A stretch of 58,819 bases of DNA from Actinomyces oricola (GCF_004104015.1 NZ_RYFV01000021.1:1-58819), one strand, 5' to 3'; counted from the first letter of the stretch, positions 8,389 to 16,688 are shown. A program made the numbers and translations. The notes: generated from the letters alone by a model not told the origin.

Positions 8389-9036
8389 ATGCCCAAACAG
8401 ACGTTCTTCAACCTCTCCGGGCGCAAGCGCACTCGGCTCATGGACGCCCTCAAAGCCGAGTTCGCCGCCCACCCCTACTCGCGGGCCTCCGTCGAGCGCG
8501 TCACGGTCGCTGCGGGAGTCTCCAAGGGGAGCTTCTACCAGTACTTCGAGGACAAGCAGGACGCCTACACCTACCTGGTCACTGAGCTCATGAGCAGCCG
8601 CATTGACGTGGTCGGCGCCCCAGTGCCCCAGGAGTCCTTCCGCGACGTGCTCCTGGCTCAGATCGGGGCTTCTCGCGACTTCCAGGCGCGCGACCCCCTG
8701 GGGTGGGCGGTACTTTCCCGCTCCTACGCCGAGGACGCCTCCATGGCGCTCGCCTCCCGGGCGCCCCTGGCCGACGAGGTCCGCGCCTGGGCCGTCGTCG
8801 CCATTACCGCCGGACAGGCCGAGGGCTCCCTGCGCGACGACGTCGACCCCCGCACCGCCGCGTGGCTGGTCGAGCGCGCGCTCATGGGCCTGCCGGAGCA
8901 CCTCATGTCCCGCTTCCCAATCGACGTCGCCGCCGCGGCGTCCCGGGGCAGCGCCATGAATCGACCGGAGATAGCGCAAGTCGCTCGGGAGGTGGTCGAC
9001 ATGCTTGTCGCTGCCCTGGCCCCGAGGCGGCCATGA
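8389..9036 (+). CDS. TetR/AcrR-family transcriptional regulator
   Basis: The 215-residue protein has an N-terminal TetR helix-turn-helix containing YSRASVERVTVAAGVSKGSF and ending YQYFEDKQDAYTYLV, followed by an all-helical ligand domain without a recognisable subfamily. I chose the ATG at 8389 because GGAGG stands six bases before it; an in-frame ATG at 8377 lies inside the operator and lacks a ribosome site. It overlaps the downstream ATPase gene by ATGA, so it is translationally coupled to the exporter it presumably represses. The ligand is unknown. Confidence 0.9.
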   Translation: MPKQTFFNLSGRKRTRLMDALKAEFAAHPYSRASVERVTVAAGVSKGSFYQYFEDKQDAYTYLVTELMSSRIDVVGAPVPQESFRDVLLAQIGASRDFQARDPLGWAVLSRSYAEDASMALASRAPLADEVRAWAVVAITAGQAEGSLRDDVDPRTAAWLVERALMGLPEHLMSRFPIDVAAAASRGSAMNRPEIAQVAREVVDMLVAALAPRRP

Positions 9037-9887
9037 GCGCGCCGGCGCTGCGCCTGCGCGCACTGGGGTTCACCTACCAGGGGGCCGCCGCCCCCGCCCT
9101 TGACCGCGTCAGTCTGGAGCTTCCCACTGGCGGGGTTCTGGGCCTGCTCGGGCCCAGCGGCGCCGGAAAATCCACTCTTCAGCGCGTTCTCACCGGACTT
9201 CTACCGGGCTATCGAGGCTCCGCCCAGGTTCTGGGCGCAGAGGTGTCGGCGTGGGGGCGCGCGCTCTATGAGCGCATTGGGGTGAGCTTCGAGACCCCCA
9301 TCTCCTTCGGGCGGCTCACCCTGCGGGAGAACCTCCGCTACTTCGCCGCCATGTACACCCGCCCCACCCGCGATCCCGACGAACTGCTGGAGGCCGTAGG
9401 ACTCGAGGACGACGCAGACACCCTCGGAGCCCATATGAGCAAGGGCATGGGGGTGCGCCTCAACCTCGCCAGGGCCCTGCTGTCCGACCCCGAGCTCCTC
9501 TTCCTCGACGAGCCCACCTCCGGGCTCGATCCGGCCCGGGTTGCCCAGGTCGAGGCGATTATTGGACACCAGCGCCGGCGTGGCCGAAGCGTCGTGGTGA
9601 CGACCCACGACATGGTCCTGGCCCAGCGGGCCTGCGACCGCATTGGCTTCATCGTCGACGGGCGCCTGCTGGAGACCGGTGAGCCCGACGCCATGCGGCG
9701 CCGCCATGGCGCCCCGGAAGTCTTAGTGACCTGGGAGGGCGGTGGCGCCCGCTTCCCCCTGGACGGACTCGCCGACGACGAGGATTTCCGCACCGCGCTG
9801 CGCACCCACCGGATCCAGTCCATCCACAGCCAGGAGGCCGACCTGGCCGCCGTATTCCTGGCCGTCACTGGTCGGAGCCTGCAATGA
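9033..9887 (+). CDS. ABC transporter ATP-binding protein (exporter)
   Basis: The 284-residue nucleotide-binding subunit has Walker A GPSGAGKS, an altered signature MSKGMGVRLNLARALL in place of LSGGQ, Walker B LLFLDEPTSGLDPAR, and the H-loop VVTTHDM. The non-canonical signature and the C-terminal extension resemble drug/antibiotic ABC-2 exporters such as the Rv2688c fluoroquinolone-efflux type. It is encoded between the TetR gene and two permease genes, with ATGA overlaps on both sides. It would power the two permeases at the membrane. The substrate is unknown. Confidence 0.9.
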   Translation: MSAPALRLRALGFTYQGAAAPALDRVSLELPTGGVLGLLGPSGAGKSTLQRVLTGLLPGYRGSAQVLGAEVSAWGRALYERIGVSFETPISFGRLTLRENLRYFAAMYTRPTRDPDELLEAVGLEDDADTLGAHMSKGMGVRLNLARALLSDPELLFLDEPTSGLDPARVAQVEAIIGHQRRRGRSVVVTTHDMVLAQRACDRIGFIVDGRLLETGEPDAMRRRHGAPEVLVTWEGGGARFPLDGLADDEDFRTALRTHRIQSIHSQEADLAAVFLAVTGRSLQ

Positions 9888-10609
9888 TCCCCGCCCTCAG
9901 GCGCACGGGCGCCACCCTGCGGCTCAACATAGGGCGCCAGGCCAGGGGAGGGTTTTGGCTGGTCGCCCTGGCAGTGGGGGTGCTCAACGCCGCACTCATT
10001 CGGGCCCTGCCCCAAGGACCGGGCCCGTGGTGGCCCGTCATAATCCTGGCCGAATTGGCGGTGACCGGTTATTACTTCGCCGCCGTCCAGGTCCTGCTCG
10101 AGCAGGCGGAAGGGACCCTGGCGGCGCGCGCGGTCACGCCCATACGGCCGGCGGAGTACCTGGTCGCCCTGGTTGTCTCCCTGGTGGGCCTGGCGCTGGC
10201 GGAATCCGTGGCGCTGGTGCTCATTGGGCACGCCGGCGGCGTGCAGTGGGCCGCGCTGGCCGCCGGCGTCACCTTCCTGTCGGGCCTCTACGTGCTCTAC
10301 GGAGTCATTGCGGTGGCCGAATACGACTCCATAGGCGGTTTCCTGCTGCCATCGGGGGTGTGGACACTAGTGCTCATTGTCCCCGCCCTGCCGCTCCTGG
10401 GACTGCCGGGCGGGTGGTGGCTCTGGCTCCACCCGCTTCAGGGCGCCTTCACACTCATCCAACTCGGCTTCGGCCAGGCGCGCCCGCAGGCGGCCCTGCC
10501 CGCGACGCTGGCCGCAAGCGCCTGGCTCTGCGGAGTTCTGGTGCTGGCGCGCCACCGGCTCGCCGGCATTGCGGCCGGGTCTCGAGGACGCTCATGGCAT
10601 CGCCCGTGA
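9884..10609 (+). CDS. ABC-2-type exporter permease, subunit 1
   Basis: The 241-residue membrane protein has about six hydrophobic segments (for example WLVALAVGVLNAALI, VIILAELAVTGYYFAA and YLVALVVSLVGLALAESVAL) and the EGTLAARAVTPIRPAEYL loop typical of ABC-2 efflux permeases. It overlaps the ATPase gene by ATGA and the next permease gene by 16 bases. The architecture (short ATPase plus two unlike permeases) matches the mycobacterial fluoroquinolone exporter family, but similarity was judged by eye only. Confidence 0.85.
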   Translation: MIPALRRTGATLRLNIGRQARGGFWLVALAVGVLNAALIRALPQGPGPWWPVIILAELAVTGYYFAAVQVLLEQAEGTLAARAVTPIRPAEYLVALVVSLVGLALAESVALVLIGHAGGVQWAALAAGVTFLSGLYVLYGVIAVAEYDSIGGFLLPSGVWTLVLIVPALPLLGLPGGWWLWLHPLQGAFTLIQLGFGQARPQAALPATLAASAWLCGVLVLARHRLAGIAAGSRGRSWHRP

Positions 10610-11340
10610 TCGTGGCTCTGGTCGACGCTGACCGTCGCCGACTCTCGCGCGACGGCCTCCTTGCGTGGATGTCAGCACTTCCGCTGGTCATGGCGGCCGC
10701 CGCCCGGACCGGCCTGCCGCAGTTGGCCGCAGCGCTGGGACGACGCGGCATCGACATCGGGCCCTGGCTCCCACGGGTGCAGGCCCTGGCCTTCGCCGTC
10801 GTCGTCCCACTCATGATCGGCGTGGTCGTGGGCTTTATGCTCCTGGAGGAGAAGCAGGACCGGGTATGGCAGGCCCTGGCGGTCACTCGGGTGTCTTTGC
10901 GGCGCTACCTGGCGTGGCGGGCGGTGACCTGCCTTGGAGTGGCGGTGGTGGTGACCCTGGCCGGCCTCCTTGTCGGCGGGCCCACCGGACTGACCGCGGC
11001 GCAGAAGGCCTGCCTGGCCCTGGGGGCAGCGCCCCTGGCGGGAATGGCGGCCTTGGCGCTGGCCGCGTGGACGCGCAACACCATCGAAGGATTCGCGGTG
11101 GTCAAACTGGCTTTCGCGATCCTGGTCCTGCCCGTTGCCGCGCCTGTGATGGGATCCCCCTGGCGGGAACTGCTCGCCCTTCTGCCCAGCTGGTGGGTCC
11201 TCCGGGCAGCGGAGGCCATGCAGGCGGGTGAGGGCTGGCAGCTGCTCGTCATCGGCGCCATGAGCGTCAACCTGGTGCTCATGGGGGCGGCGGCAGCCAC
11301 CGCGGTGCGAGTCGGGGCACCAATCGGCGCCACTGCTTAG
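10594..11340 (+). CDS. ABC-2-type exporter permease, subunit 2
   Basis: The 248-residue membrane protein has roughly six transmembrane helices and an amphipathic N-terminus (MASPVIVALVDADRRRLSRD). The loop VGFMLLEEKQDRVWQALAVT is the counterpart of the EGTLAARAVTP loop in subunit 1; the EExxxVxxALxVTP-like element is typical of this ABC-2 group. The ATG at 10594 lies inside the end of the previous gene, so translation is coupled. It closes the TetR-exporter operon. The following 200 bases hold direct GC-rich repeats and no gene. Confidence 0.85.
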   Translation: MASPVIVALVDADRRRLSRDGLLAWMSALPLVMAAAARTGLPQLAAALGRRGIDIGPWLPRVQALAFAVVVPLMIGVVVGFMLLEEKQDRVWQALAVTRVSLRRYLAWRAVTCLGVAVVVTLAGLLVGGPTGLTAAQKACLALGAAPLAGMAALALAAWTRNTIEGFAVVKLAFAILVLPVAAPVMGSPWRELLALLPSWWVLRAAEAMQAGEGWQLLVIGAMSVNLVLMGAAAATAVRVGAPIGATA

Positions 11341-11352
11341 AACAGGCTCCAG

Positions 11353-11450
11353 CCCCCGGGCTCCTGGGGCGACCGGGTCCCGCCGCGCGGGGGCATGGTG
11401 ACTGGGTCGCCCCTGCCCCCGGGCGCCTGGGGCGGCCGGGTCCCGGCGCG
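11353..11450. repeat. Imperfect 35-bp direct repeat, two copies
   Basis: Bases 11353-11387 and 11416-11450 match at 32 of 35 positions (both begin CCCCCGGG and contain CCGGGTCCC). They lie between the exporter operon and the convergent cupin gene. Each copy can fold on itself, so they may serve as bidirectional terminators. No other feature is seen in 11341-11542. Confidence 0.75.
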
Positions 11451-11542
11451 GGATCACCGGCCGCCCGACTCCCCTCCCGGCGCCCCCGGGAGAGGGTGAC
11501 AACCCCGATGAATCTTAATGAATGCGGGGGCGGGTCGGGCCC

Positions 11543-11884
11543 TCAGCCCTGGCCGACCTCCACCAGGACCAGCTGCATGCGGCAGGCGGTGACGGCCTTC
11601 AGGGCGTGGCGCGCACCAGGAGCGAGGTAGATGACGTCGCCGGCCTTCATGCGCTCGGTGCGCTGACCGACGGAGAAGTCCATCTCACCCTCCAGAAGGG
11701 TGACGACCACGGCCTTGGTCGAGGCGTGCTCGGTGAGGAGCTGACCGGCGTCAAAGGTGAAGACGACGGTGCGCAGCACCTCGTTGTTGACCACGACGCG
11801 GGAGGTGGTGGCCTCCTCGCTCACCGGCAGGGCCTCGTTCAGGCCCAGACGGAAGAGGGACTCGGTGACAGGTGTCGTAGTCAT
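11543..11884 (-). CDS. Small cupin-domain protein
   Basis: The 113-residue single cupin begins MTTTPVTESLFRLG. It contains a first cupin motif region around FDAGQLLTEHASTKAVVVTL, EGEMDF, and a second motif MKAGDVIYLAPGARHALKAV with a conserved His. The first motif has only one obvious histidine (TEH), so a metal centre is possible but incomplete by eye. The ATG at 11884 has AAGGAA upstream. It is the last gene of a minus-strand run after an ABC transporter and methyltransferase-like gene, 73 bases downstream of the permease. A role in binding or sensing a small ligand is inference. Confidence 0.8.
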   Translation of the reverse strand: MTTTPVTESLFRLGLNEALPVSEEATTSRVVVNNEVLRTVVFTFDAGQLLTEHASTKAVVVTLLEGEMDFSVGQRTERMKAGDVIYLAPGARHALKAVTACRMQLVLVEVGQG

Positions 11885-11957
11885 GAGTGATTCCTTTCGA
11901 TGGCGTACTCGTGTTTCATATGTGTTACAGATTGTCAGGTGTGTTCCGGGACTGACT

Positions 11958-12728
11958 CTATCGCCAGGGGCGGGCCAGTCGACGCCGCAGCGGTCCCAGG
12001 ACGCACAGCTCCAGGACAAGTGTGAGCGCCGCCATGACCACGGACAGGGCGAACACGTCGTCGGTGTCCAGGTTGGTGCGCGCCCGCTGGACCATGGCGC
12101 CCAGGCCCGTTGTCGTGCTCAGCAGCTCGGACATGACGGTGACCCGCACGCTCTGGCCCACGGCCACTGTCAGGGCCGAGAGCACCGGCGGGGCGACGGC
12201 GGGGAGGATGACTCTGCGAACGGTCCACGCCCGCCCCCTGGCGAACACCCGCGCCATCTCCAGCAGGTCGGCGTCCACGCCGGCCACGGCGTCGCGCACG
12301 GTGGTGGTCAGCAGCGGCAGGGTCACCAGTGCCACGACCAGGACCACGACCCCGGCGGTGGGACCGAGCCAGATCATGCCGACCACCACGACGACGATCG
12401 GCGGTACGGACAGGAGCACCTGCATCCAGGAGTCCAGCAGCTCGCGCAGCCACACCCAGGTGCCCATGGCCCAGCCCAGTGGTATCCCCACCAGGCACGA
12501 CAGCCCCAGCCCGGTGGCGCCGCGCCCTGCGGTCAGCACAAGGGCGTCGCCCAGGCGCCCCCGGTCGACGAGGTCGACCAGCGCCTCCCAGGTGGCCCGG
12601 GGGCCGGGCAGGACGTAGGCGGGCTGGGAGCGGGCCACCAGGTGCCAGATGAGGACCGCCAGGAGGATGCCGGCCCACCACAATACGGCCGAGCGCAGCC
12701 GCTCGGTACGGGACCGCGGCTCGTGCAT
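11958..12728 (-). CDS. ABC importer permease (nitrate/sulfonate/taurine-like)
   Basis: The 256-residue inner-membrane protein has an N-terminal TM helix, the PGPRATWEALVDL segment common to SsuC/TauC permeases, five to six TM helices, and the EAA-like coupling loop ARVFARGRAWTVRRVILPAV. The start ATG (12728) overlaps the stop codon of the lipoprotein gene by one base (TAATG). It works with the lipoprotein and ATPase encoded upstream. The substrate cannot be assigned; family members carry sulfonates, nitrate, thiamine precursors and other anions. Confidence 0.88.
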   Translation of the reverse strand: MHEPRSRTERLRSAVLWWAGILLAVLIWHLVARSQPAYVLPGPRATWEALVDLVDRGRLGDALVLTAGRGATGLGLSCLVGIPLGWAMGTWVWLRELLDSWMQVLLSVPPIVVVVVGMIWLGPTAGVVVLVVALVTLPLLTTTVRDAVAGVDADLLEMARVFARGRAWTVRRVILPAVAPPVLSALTVAVGQSVRVTVMSELLSTTTGLGAMVQRARTNLDTDDVFALSVVMAALTLVLELCVLGPLRRRLARPWR

Positions 12729-13762
12729 TAGCGCGGGTCGGCGAGGTAGAAGTCGTTCGCCGGCAGGGAGCCTCCAATAATGTCGGAGTTGAGGGTGGAC
12801 AGCCTGGTGTAGTAGTCCTCCAGTTCGTCCTGGGCCGTGGCGGCGGGGACTATCTCGAGCTGGAGGCGCGGGATGACCTCCTTGACCACCGGCACCGGTA
12901 CGTCGTTGGCCTCCGAGATCGCCTGCACCGTCGCATCGGGCACGGCGTTCACGTCGGCCACGGCGGCCTCCAGCTCGTTCAGGACGGCGCCCACGAGCTC
13001 GGGGTGGGAGTCGGTGAGCGTCTGCGGCATGACCAGGCCCGCCATGGGGAAGCGGGCCTTGCCGCCGGTGACCTCGGCCCACAGCTCCTGAAGGTTGACC
13101 GTGCGCTCCAGGGTGCTGCCCTGCTGCTCGGCCTTGGCCAGGCAGGCGCTCGCGGCGTGCTCGGGCAGCACGGCGTACTCGACCTCCCCGGTCAGCATGG
13201 CGTTGAGCGCCTCCTGGCCCTCGGTGTAGGACCTGATGCTCAGGTCGGTGTCGGCGTTCCAGCCCTTCTGCCCGATCAGGTACCGGAAGATCAGGTCAGG
13301 CGTGTTGTTCGGCATGGGTACGCCCACGGTCGCGCCGCGCAGCGCCTCCAGGCCCTGGGCGGAGGAGTCGGCGGGGCCGACGATGTAGAGCATGCCCCAC
13401 ACCTGTATGGCGATCAGGCGCAGTGGCACGCCCTTGGTGAACAGGTTCGCCGCCGCGTAGGAGGGGGTCGCCGCCAGGTCCGTCTCGCCGTTGACGAGCA
13501 GGGACTTGAGTACGTCGGCGCTGGCCCAGGTGTCCTTCTTGACCTGCCCTACGAGGGCGTCGAGGTTGCCGTAGGTGCCGAAGGAGGTCATGGGGGCGGC
13601 GTAGGCCAGGGTGGTGGGGGTGTGCACGCGCAGGACGTCGAGGACCGTGGCCCCCGACCCCGAGGGCTGCGAGGTGTTGGCGGAGTCGGACGAGCAGGCG
13701 CTCAGGGCCCCCGGTGCCAGGAGGCCGAGCCCGGCCAGAGTCAGGAGGGAACGGCGCTTCAT
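12728..13762 (-). CDS. ABC transporter substrate-binding lipoprotein (NrtA/SsuA/TauA-like)
   Basis: The 344-residue protein starts MKRRSLLTLAGLGLLAPGAL with lipobox LSAC, giving a lipidated Cys at 23; the twin arginine at 3-4 makes Tat export possible. The mature part has the periplasmic-binding fold of the NMT1/SsuA group (GEVEYAVLPEHAASACLAKA, VGVPMPNNTPDLIFRYLIG). It captures the cargo for the permease and ATPase genes on either side. Ligand residues cannot be assigned. It follows the ATPase gene after an 81-base gap with its own AAGGAA ribosome site. Confidence 0.88.
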   Translation of the reverse strand: MKRRSLLTLAGLGLLAPGALSACSSDSANTSQPSGSGATVLDVLRVHTPTTLAYAAPMTSFGTYGNLDALVGQVKKDTWASADVLKSLLVNGETDLAATPSYAAANLFTKGVPLRLIAIQVWGMLYIVGPADSSAQGLEALRGATVGVPMPNNTPDLIFRYLIGQKGWNADTDLSIRSYTEGQEALNAMLTGEVEYAVLPEHAASACLAKAEQQGSTLERTVNLQELWAEVTGGKARFPMAGLVMPQTLTDSHPELVGAVLNELEAAVADVNAVPDATVQAISEANDVPVPVVKEVIPRLQLEIVPAATAQDELEDYYTRLSTLNSDIIGGSLPANDFYLADPR

Positions 13763-13843
13763 GGTGTGATTCCTTTCGCGGAGTTCGTACAGGTGGTGCG
13801 GTGGTGGCTGAGGCCCTGGGCGGCCGGGACCGCGGGAATGCGA

Positions 13844-14476
13844 TCAGGTGTCCAAGCGCCAGGTACCGGGCGGGCCGTCCAGGTGCAGGTGGAGGTGGGA
13901 GACCTCCTCCGCCTCCTGCGGATCGTGCGTGACCCACACGGTCACCACGTCCTGGTCGGCCAGGAGCGCCATGAGGTCGGCCCTCAGGGAGGCGGCCAGG
14001 GGCCTGTCCAGGGCGGAGAAGGGCTCGTCGACCAGCAGCAGGGCGGGTGAGGCGGCCAGCGCCCGGGCGATGGCCACCCTCTGGCGCATGCCGCCGGACA
14101 GGCGGGCCGGGGGCAGGTGGCCCGCCGAGGCCAGGCCCACCCGCTCCAGCCACTGCACGGCCACCAGGTCCGGGGCGGGGCCGTCCGCAATGAGGGAGAT
14201 ATTGCGATGCGCGGAGTACCAGGGCAGCAGGCGGGGCTCCTGGAACACCTGGGACAGCCGGCCCGAAGGGCGCCTGATGCTGCCGGCGTCGGTGGGCGAC
14301 AGGCCGGAGACGGCGCGCAGGAGAGTGGTCTTGCCCGCGCCCGAGGGGCCGGTGACGGCCAGGGTCTGGCCGGGACGGACGGTGAGGGACAGGTCCGTCA
14401 CCAGGGTCAGGCCCCGGCGCACCATGGTGACGTGGTCGAGAACCAGGTCAGCGGTTGTGGAGGTCGTGGCGGTCAT
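13844..14476 (-). CDS. ABC importer ATPase (SsuB/TauB-like)
   Basis: The 210-residue ATPase has Walker A GPSGAGKT, Q-loop VFQEPRLLPW, signature LSGGMRQRVAIARAL, Walker B LLLVDEPFSALD and H-loop TVWVTHDPQEAEEV. The VFQEPRLLPW and MRQRVAIARA wording is typical of the nitrate/sulfonate/taurine importer ATPases. The ATG at 14476 overlaps the methyltransferase-like stop codon (ATGA). It is shorter than the usual 240-260 residues, ending soon after the H-loop. Confidence 0.9.
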   Translation of the reverse strand: MTATTSTTADLVLDHVTMVRRGLTLVTDLSLTVRPGQTLAVTGPSGAGKTTLLRAVSGLSPTDAGSIRRPSGRLSQVFQEPRLLPWYSAHRNISLIADGPAPDLVAVQWLERVGLASAGHLPPARLSGGMRQRVAIARALAASPALLLVDEPFSALDRPLAASLRADLMALLADQDVVTVWVTHDPQEAEEVSHLHLHLDGPPGTWRLDT

Positions 14477-15105
14477 GCCGTAGACGGCCTCCGGGCCACT
14501 ATGCCCACGGCGCTGAGCAGCTCGCCTTGCAGCGCAAAGGCTTGGCGCATGGCCCGTATCCGGTCGCGGGCCCCGGGGGTGCGACGCGCGTTGCGCCAGA
14601 AGCGGGCGGCACCGAGCAGGCCCTCGTCCTGGATGAGGCGACCCGGTTCGAGCAGGTGCATGGGGGCGGTGCCGGTCCACTCCACGACCAGCCCGGCGTT
14701 GGTGAGCAGCTCCTTCCAGGCCTCCAGCGGCAGCGGGCGGGCGCCGACCCGGATGGTGCGGGAGAGCTCCTTGCGGGTTGCCTCGAGCTGCGCGGGGGAG
14801 CGGTCCCCGCGCAGAGCCAGCTCGTGGATGGCGTAGCGGCCCTCCGGTGCCAGGAGGCGCACGGCCTCGGCGACTATCTCGCGCTTGTGCTGGTCGGACT
14901 GGATGGTGAGCATGGCCTCACCTACCACCAGGTCGGCGCTGGCAGCGGGCAGGCCCGTGGCGGCGGCGTCGGCCACCACGTACTCGGCCCCGGGGTGCCG
15001 CGCCAGGACGGCGGCCACCTGCTCGCGGCCCTGTCCTGCCGGGTGCAGAGGCGCGGGTCCCGGGGCGGGGCCGGTGACCCGGGACGGGTCTTGTATGGCA
15101 TCCAT
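14473..15105 (-). CDS. Methyltransferase-like protein lacking SAM motif I
   Basis: The 210-residue protein resembles the C-terminal two thirds of class I SAM methyltransferases. The acidic motif-II area GAEYVVADAAATGLPAASAD, motif IV-like LVVGEAMLTIQSD and post-motif LLAPEGRYAIHELAL are present. The glycine-rich motif I (LDxGxGxG) that should precede them is absent: the N-terminus is only a Pro/Ala-rich stretch. Either it is N-terminally truncated and inactive, or it binds its ligand differently. No upstream frame on this strand restores motif I. It is the first gene of the operon with the ABC importer and cupin, directly behind a DtxR-like box. Confidence 0.7.
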   Translation of the reverse strand: MDAIQDPSRVTGPAPGPAPLHPAGQGREQVAAVLARHPGAEYVVADAAATGLPAASADLVVGEAMLTIQSDQHKREIVAEAVRLLAPEGRYAIHELALRGDRSPAQLEATRKELSRTIRVGARPLPLEAWKELLTNAGLVVEWTGTAPMHLLEPGRLIQDEGLLGAARFWRNARRTPGARDRIRAMRQAFALQGELLSAVGIVARRPSTA

Positions 15106-15139
15106 GTCATTTGATCCTGTTTTCTTCGGTATAAATTGG

Positions 15140-15158
15140 TGAGGTTAGACTATCCTCT
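15140..15158 (-). promoter_or_regulatory. Candidate DtxR/IdeR iron box before the methyltransferase-ABC-cupin operon
   Basis: TGAGGTTAGACTATCCTCT matches the DtxR/IdeR consensus TTAGGTTAGsCTAACCTAA at 14 of 19 positions and is itself an imperfect dyad. It lies 35 bases upstream of the operon's first ATG on the minus strand, near AT-rich sequence (TTATAC) that could be a -10. Regulation by iron or manganese is inferred from the motif only. The rest of 15106-15386 contains the clpP1 upstream region and no gene. Confidence 0.5.
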
Positions 15159-15386
15159 TCCGGTCCCGTAGCGCCAGGGGTCGACCCGCCCCGGTCGGAG
15201 CGGCGCCCCTCCTCGACCCCTCGCCCGCCCGTCGCCCGCCCCCGGTTGTGCCCGGTCCCCGCCGCTCGCGCAAAGGGTCCCTGTTGGTGACGCTAACCTG
15301 CGCCGTGGGCGAAAAGCCCAGGACGGTGGGCATGGGCCCGCCTGGCCCCGCGTTAGCGTTGGCACGACCAACACGAGAGGACTGAC

Positions 15387-16022
15387 GTGAGCGAGCTCTA
15401 CACGCCTGCGCCGGCTGTGCCCCAGGCTACTGACGGCCCCAGCGCCAGCCTCGGGCTGACCGATTCCATCTACAACCGCCTCCTGAAGGAGCGGATTATC
15501 TGGCTCGGCTCCGAGGTGCGCGATGACAATGCCAACGCTATTTGCGCGCAGATGCTGCTGCTGGCCGCCGAGGACCCCGACCGCGACATCTACCTGTACA
15601 TCAATAGCCCTGGCGGCTCGGTGACTGCGGGCATGGCCATTTACGACACCATGCAATACGTCCAGCCCGACGTGGCCACCGTGGCCACGGGCCTGGCGGC
15701 CTCCATGGGCCAGCACCTGCTCAGCGCCGGAGCCAAGGGCAAGCGTTATCTCACCCCGCATGCGCGGGTGCTCATGCACCAGCCCTCCGGCGGCGCCGGC
15801 GGGTCGGCCACAGATATCCGTATCAATGCGGACCTCATTATTAAGATGAAGCAGGAGTTGGCGGAGATCACCGCCGCTAATACCGGCCACACGGTGGAGG
15901 AGATCATTGCCGACTCCGATCGAGACCACTGGTTCTCCGCCCAGGAGGCCCTGGAGTACGGCTTTGTCGACCACATTGTGCGCTCAAGCCGCGAGATCGG
16001 CCGGCAGAACGGGGAGAACTGA
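15387..16022 (+). CDS. clpP1: ATP-dependent Clp protease proteolytic subunit ClpP1
   Basis: One of two serine-protease subunits forming the mixed ClpP1P2 barrel in the cytosol. The 211-residue product starts [20 protein letters not shown]. It carries the catalytic serine in [14 protein letters not shown], the histidine in [13 protein letters not shown] and the downstream aspartate region [10 protein letters not shown]. The start is GTG. It is followed after three bases by clpP2, a paired arrangement typical of actinobacteria. An inverted repeat (ACGCTAAC at 15290-15297, GTTAGCGT at 15352-15359) lies upstream. Confidence 0.96.
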   Translation: MSELYTPAPAVPQATDGPSASLGLTDSIYNRLLKERIIWLGSEVRDDNANAICAQMLLLAAEDPDRDIYLYINSPGGSVTAGMAIYDTMQYVQPDVATVATGLAASMGQHLLSAGAKGKRYLTPHARVLMHQPSGGAGGSATDIRINADLIIKMKQELAEITAANTGHTVEEIIADSDRDHWFSAQEALEYGFVDHIVRSSREIGRQNGEN

Positions 16023-16025
16023 GAC

Positions 16026-16688
16026 ATGACCACCCGCCCCTACTTCGAGGCCGTCGCCCGCCAGATGCCGCAGTCGCGCTACGTGCTGCCCCAGTTCGAG
16101 GAGCGCACCGCCTACGGATTCAAGCGCCAGGACCCCTACGCCAAGCTCTTCGAGGACCGGATCGTCTTCATGGGCGTGCAGGTGGACGACGCTTCCGCCG
16201 ACGACATTATGGCCCAGTTACTTGTTCTGGAGTCCCAGGACCCCGACGGGCTGATCACCATGTACATCAACAGCCCAGGTGGTTCCTTCACGGCCCTGAC
16301 AGCCATCTACGACACCATGCAGTACATCAAGCCGCAGGTGCAGACCGTTTGCCTGGGGCAGGCGGCCTCCGCCGCCGCCGTGCTGCTGGCGGCGGGCAGC
16401 CCCGGCAAGCGCCTGGCGCTGCCCAATGCGCGGGTTCTCATTCATCAGCCCGCCATGGAGGGCATGCACGGTCAGGCCAGCGACATCGAGATTGTCGCCG
16501 ATGAGATCGACCGCATGCGCGCCTGGCTGGAGGACACGCTGTCCTTCCACACCGGCCGCGACCGCGACCTGATCCACCGCGACCTGGAGCGCGACAAGAT
16601 CCTCACCGCGCATCAGGCCCTGGAGTACGGCATCGTCGACCAGGTGCTCTCCTCGCGCAAGGCCGCGCCGTCGCCGCACTCGGCCTGA
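16026..16688 (+). CDS. clpP2: ATP-dependent Clp protease proteolytic subunit ClpP2
   Basis: The second ClpP paralog, 220 residues, has catalytic serine in LGQAASAAAVLLAAG, histidine in RVLIHQPAMEGMHG and the QASDIEIVADEI segment. It presumably assembles with ClpP1 and docks ClpX or other AAA+ partners. It has an ATG start three bases after the clpP1 stop. It ends before a 13-bp-stem hairpin (16716-16761), so clpX is probably also transcribed from its own promoter. Confidence 0.96.
   Translation: MTTRPYFEAVARQMPQSRYVLPQFEERTAYGFKRQDPYAKLFEDRIVFMGVQVDDASADDIMAQLLVLESQDPDGLITMYINSPGGSFTALTAIYDTMQYIKPQVQTVCLGQAASAAAVLLAAGSPGKRLALPNARVLIHQPAMEGMHGQASDIEIVADEIDRMRAWLEDTLSFHTGRDRDLIHRDLERDKILTAHQALEYGIVDQVLSSRKAAPSPHSA

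Noticed and set aside
11958-13082. Longer permease frame extending into the lipoprotein gene
   Set aside because: The extension is a shadow of the lipoprotein gene; the ATG at 12728 with TAATG overlap begins conserved permease sequence.
15281-15362. ClgR binding site before clpP1
   Set aside because: The CGC and GCG half sites have spacings of 4 or 6 instead of the usual 5, so no site was annotated; only the inverted repeat is reported.
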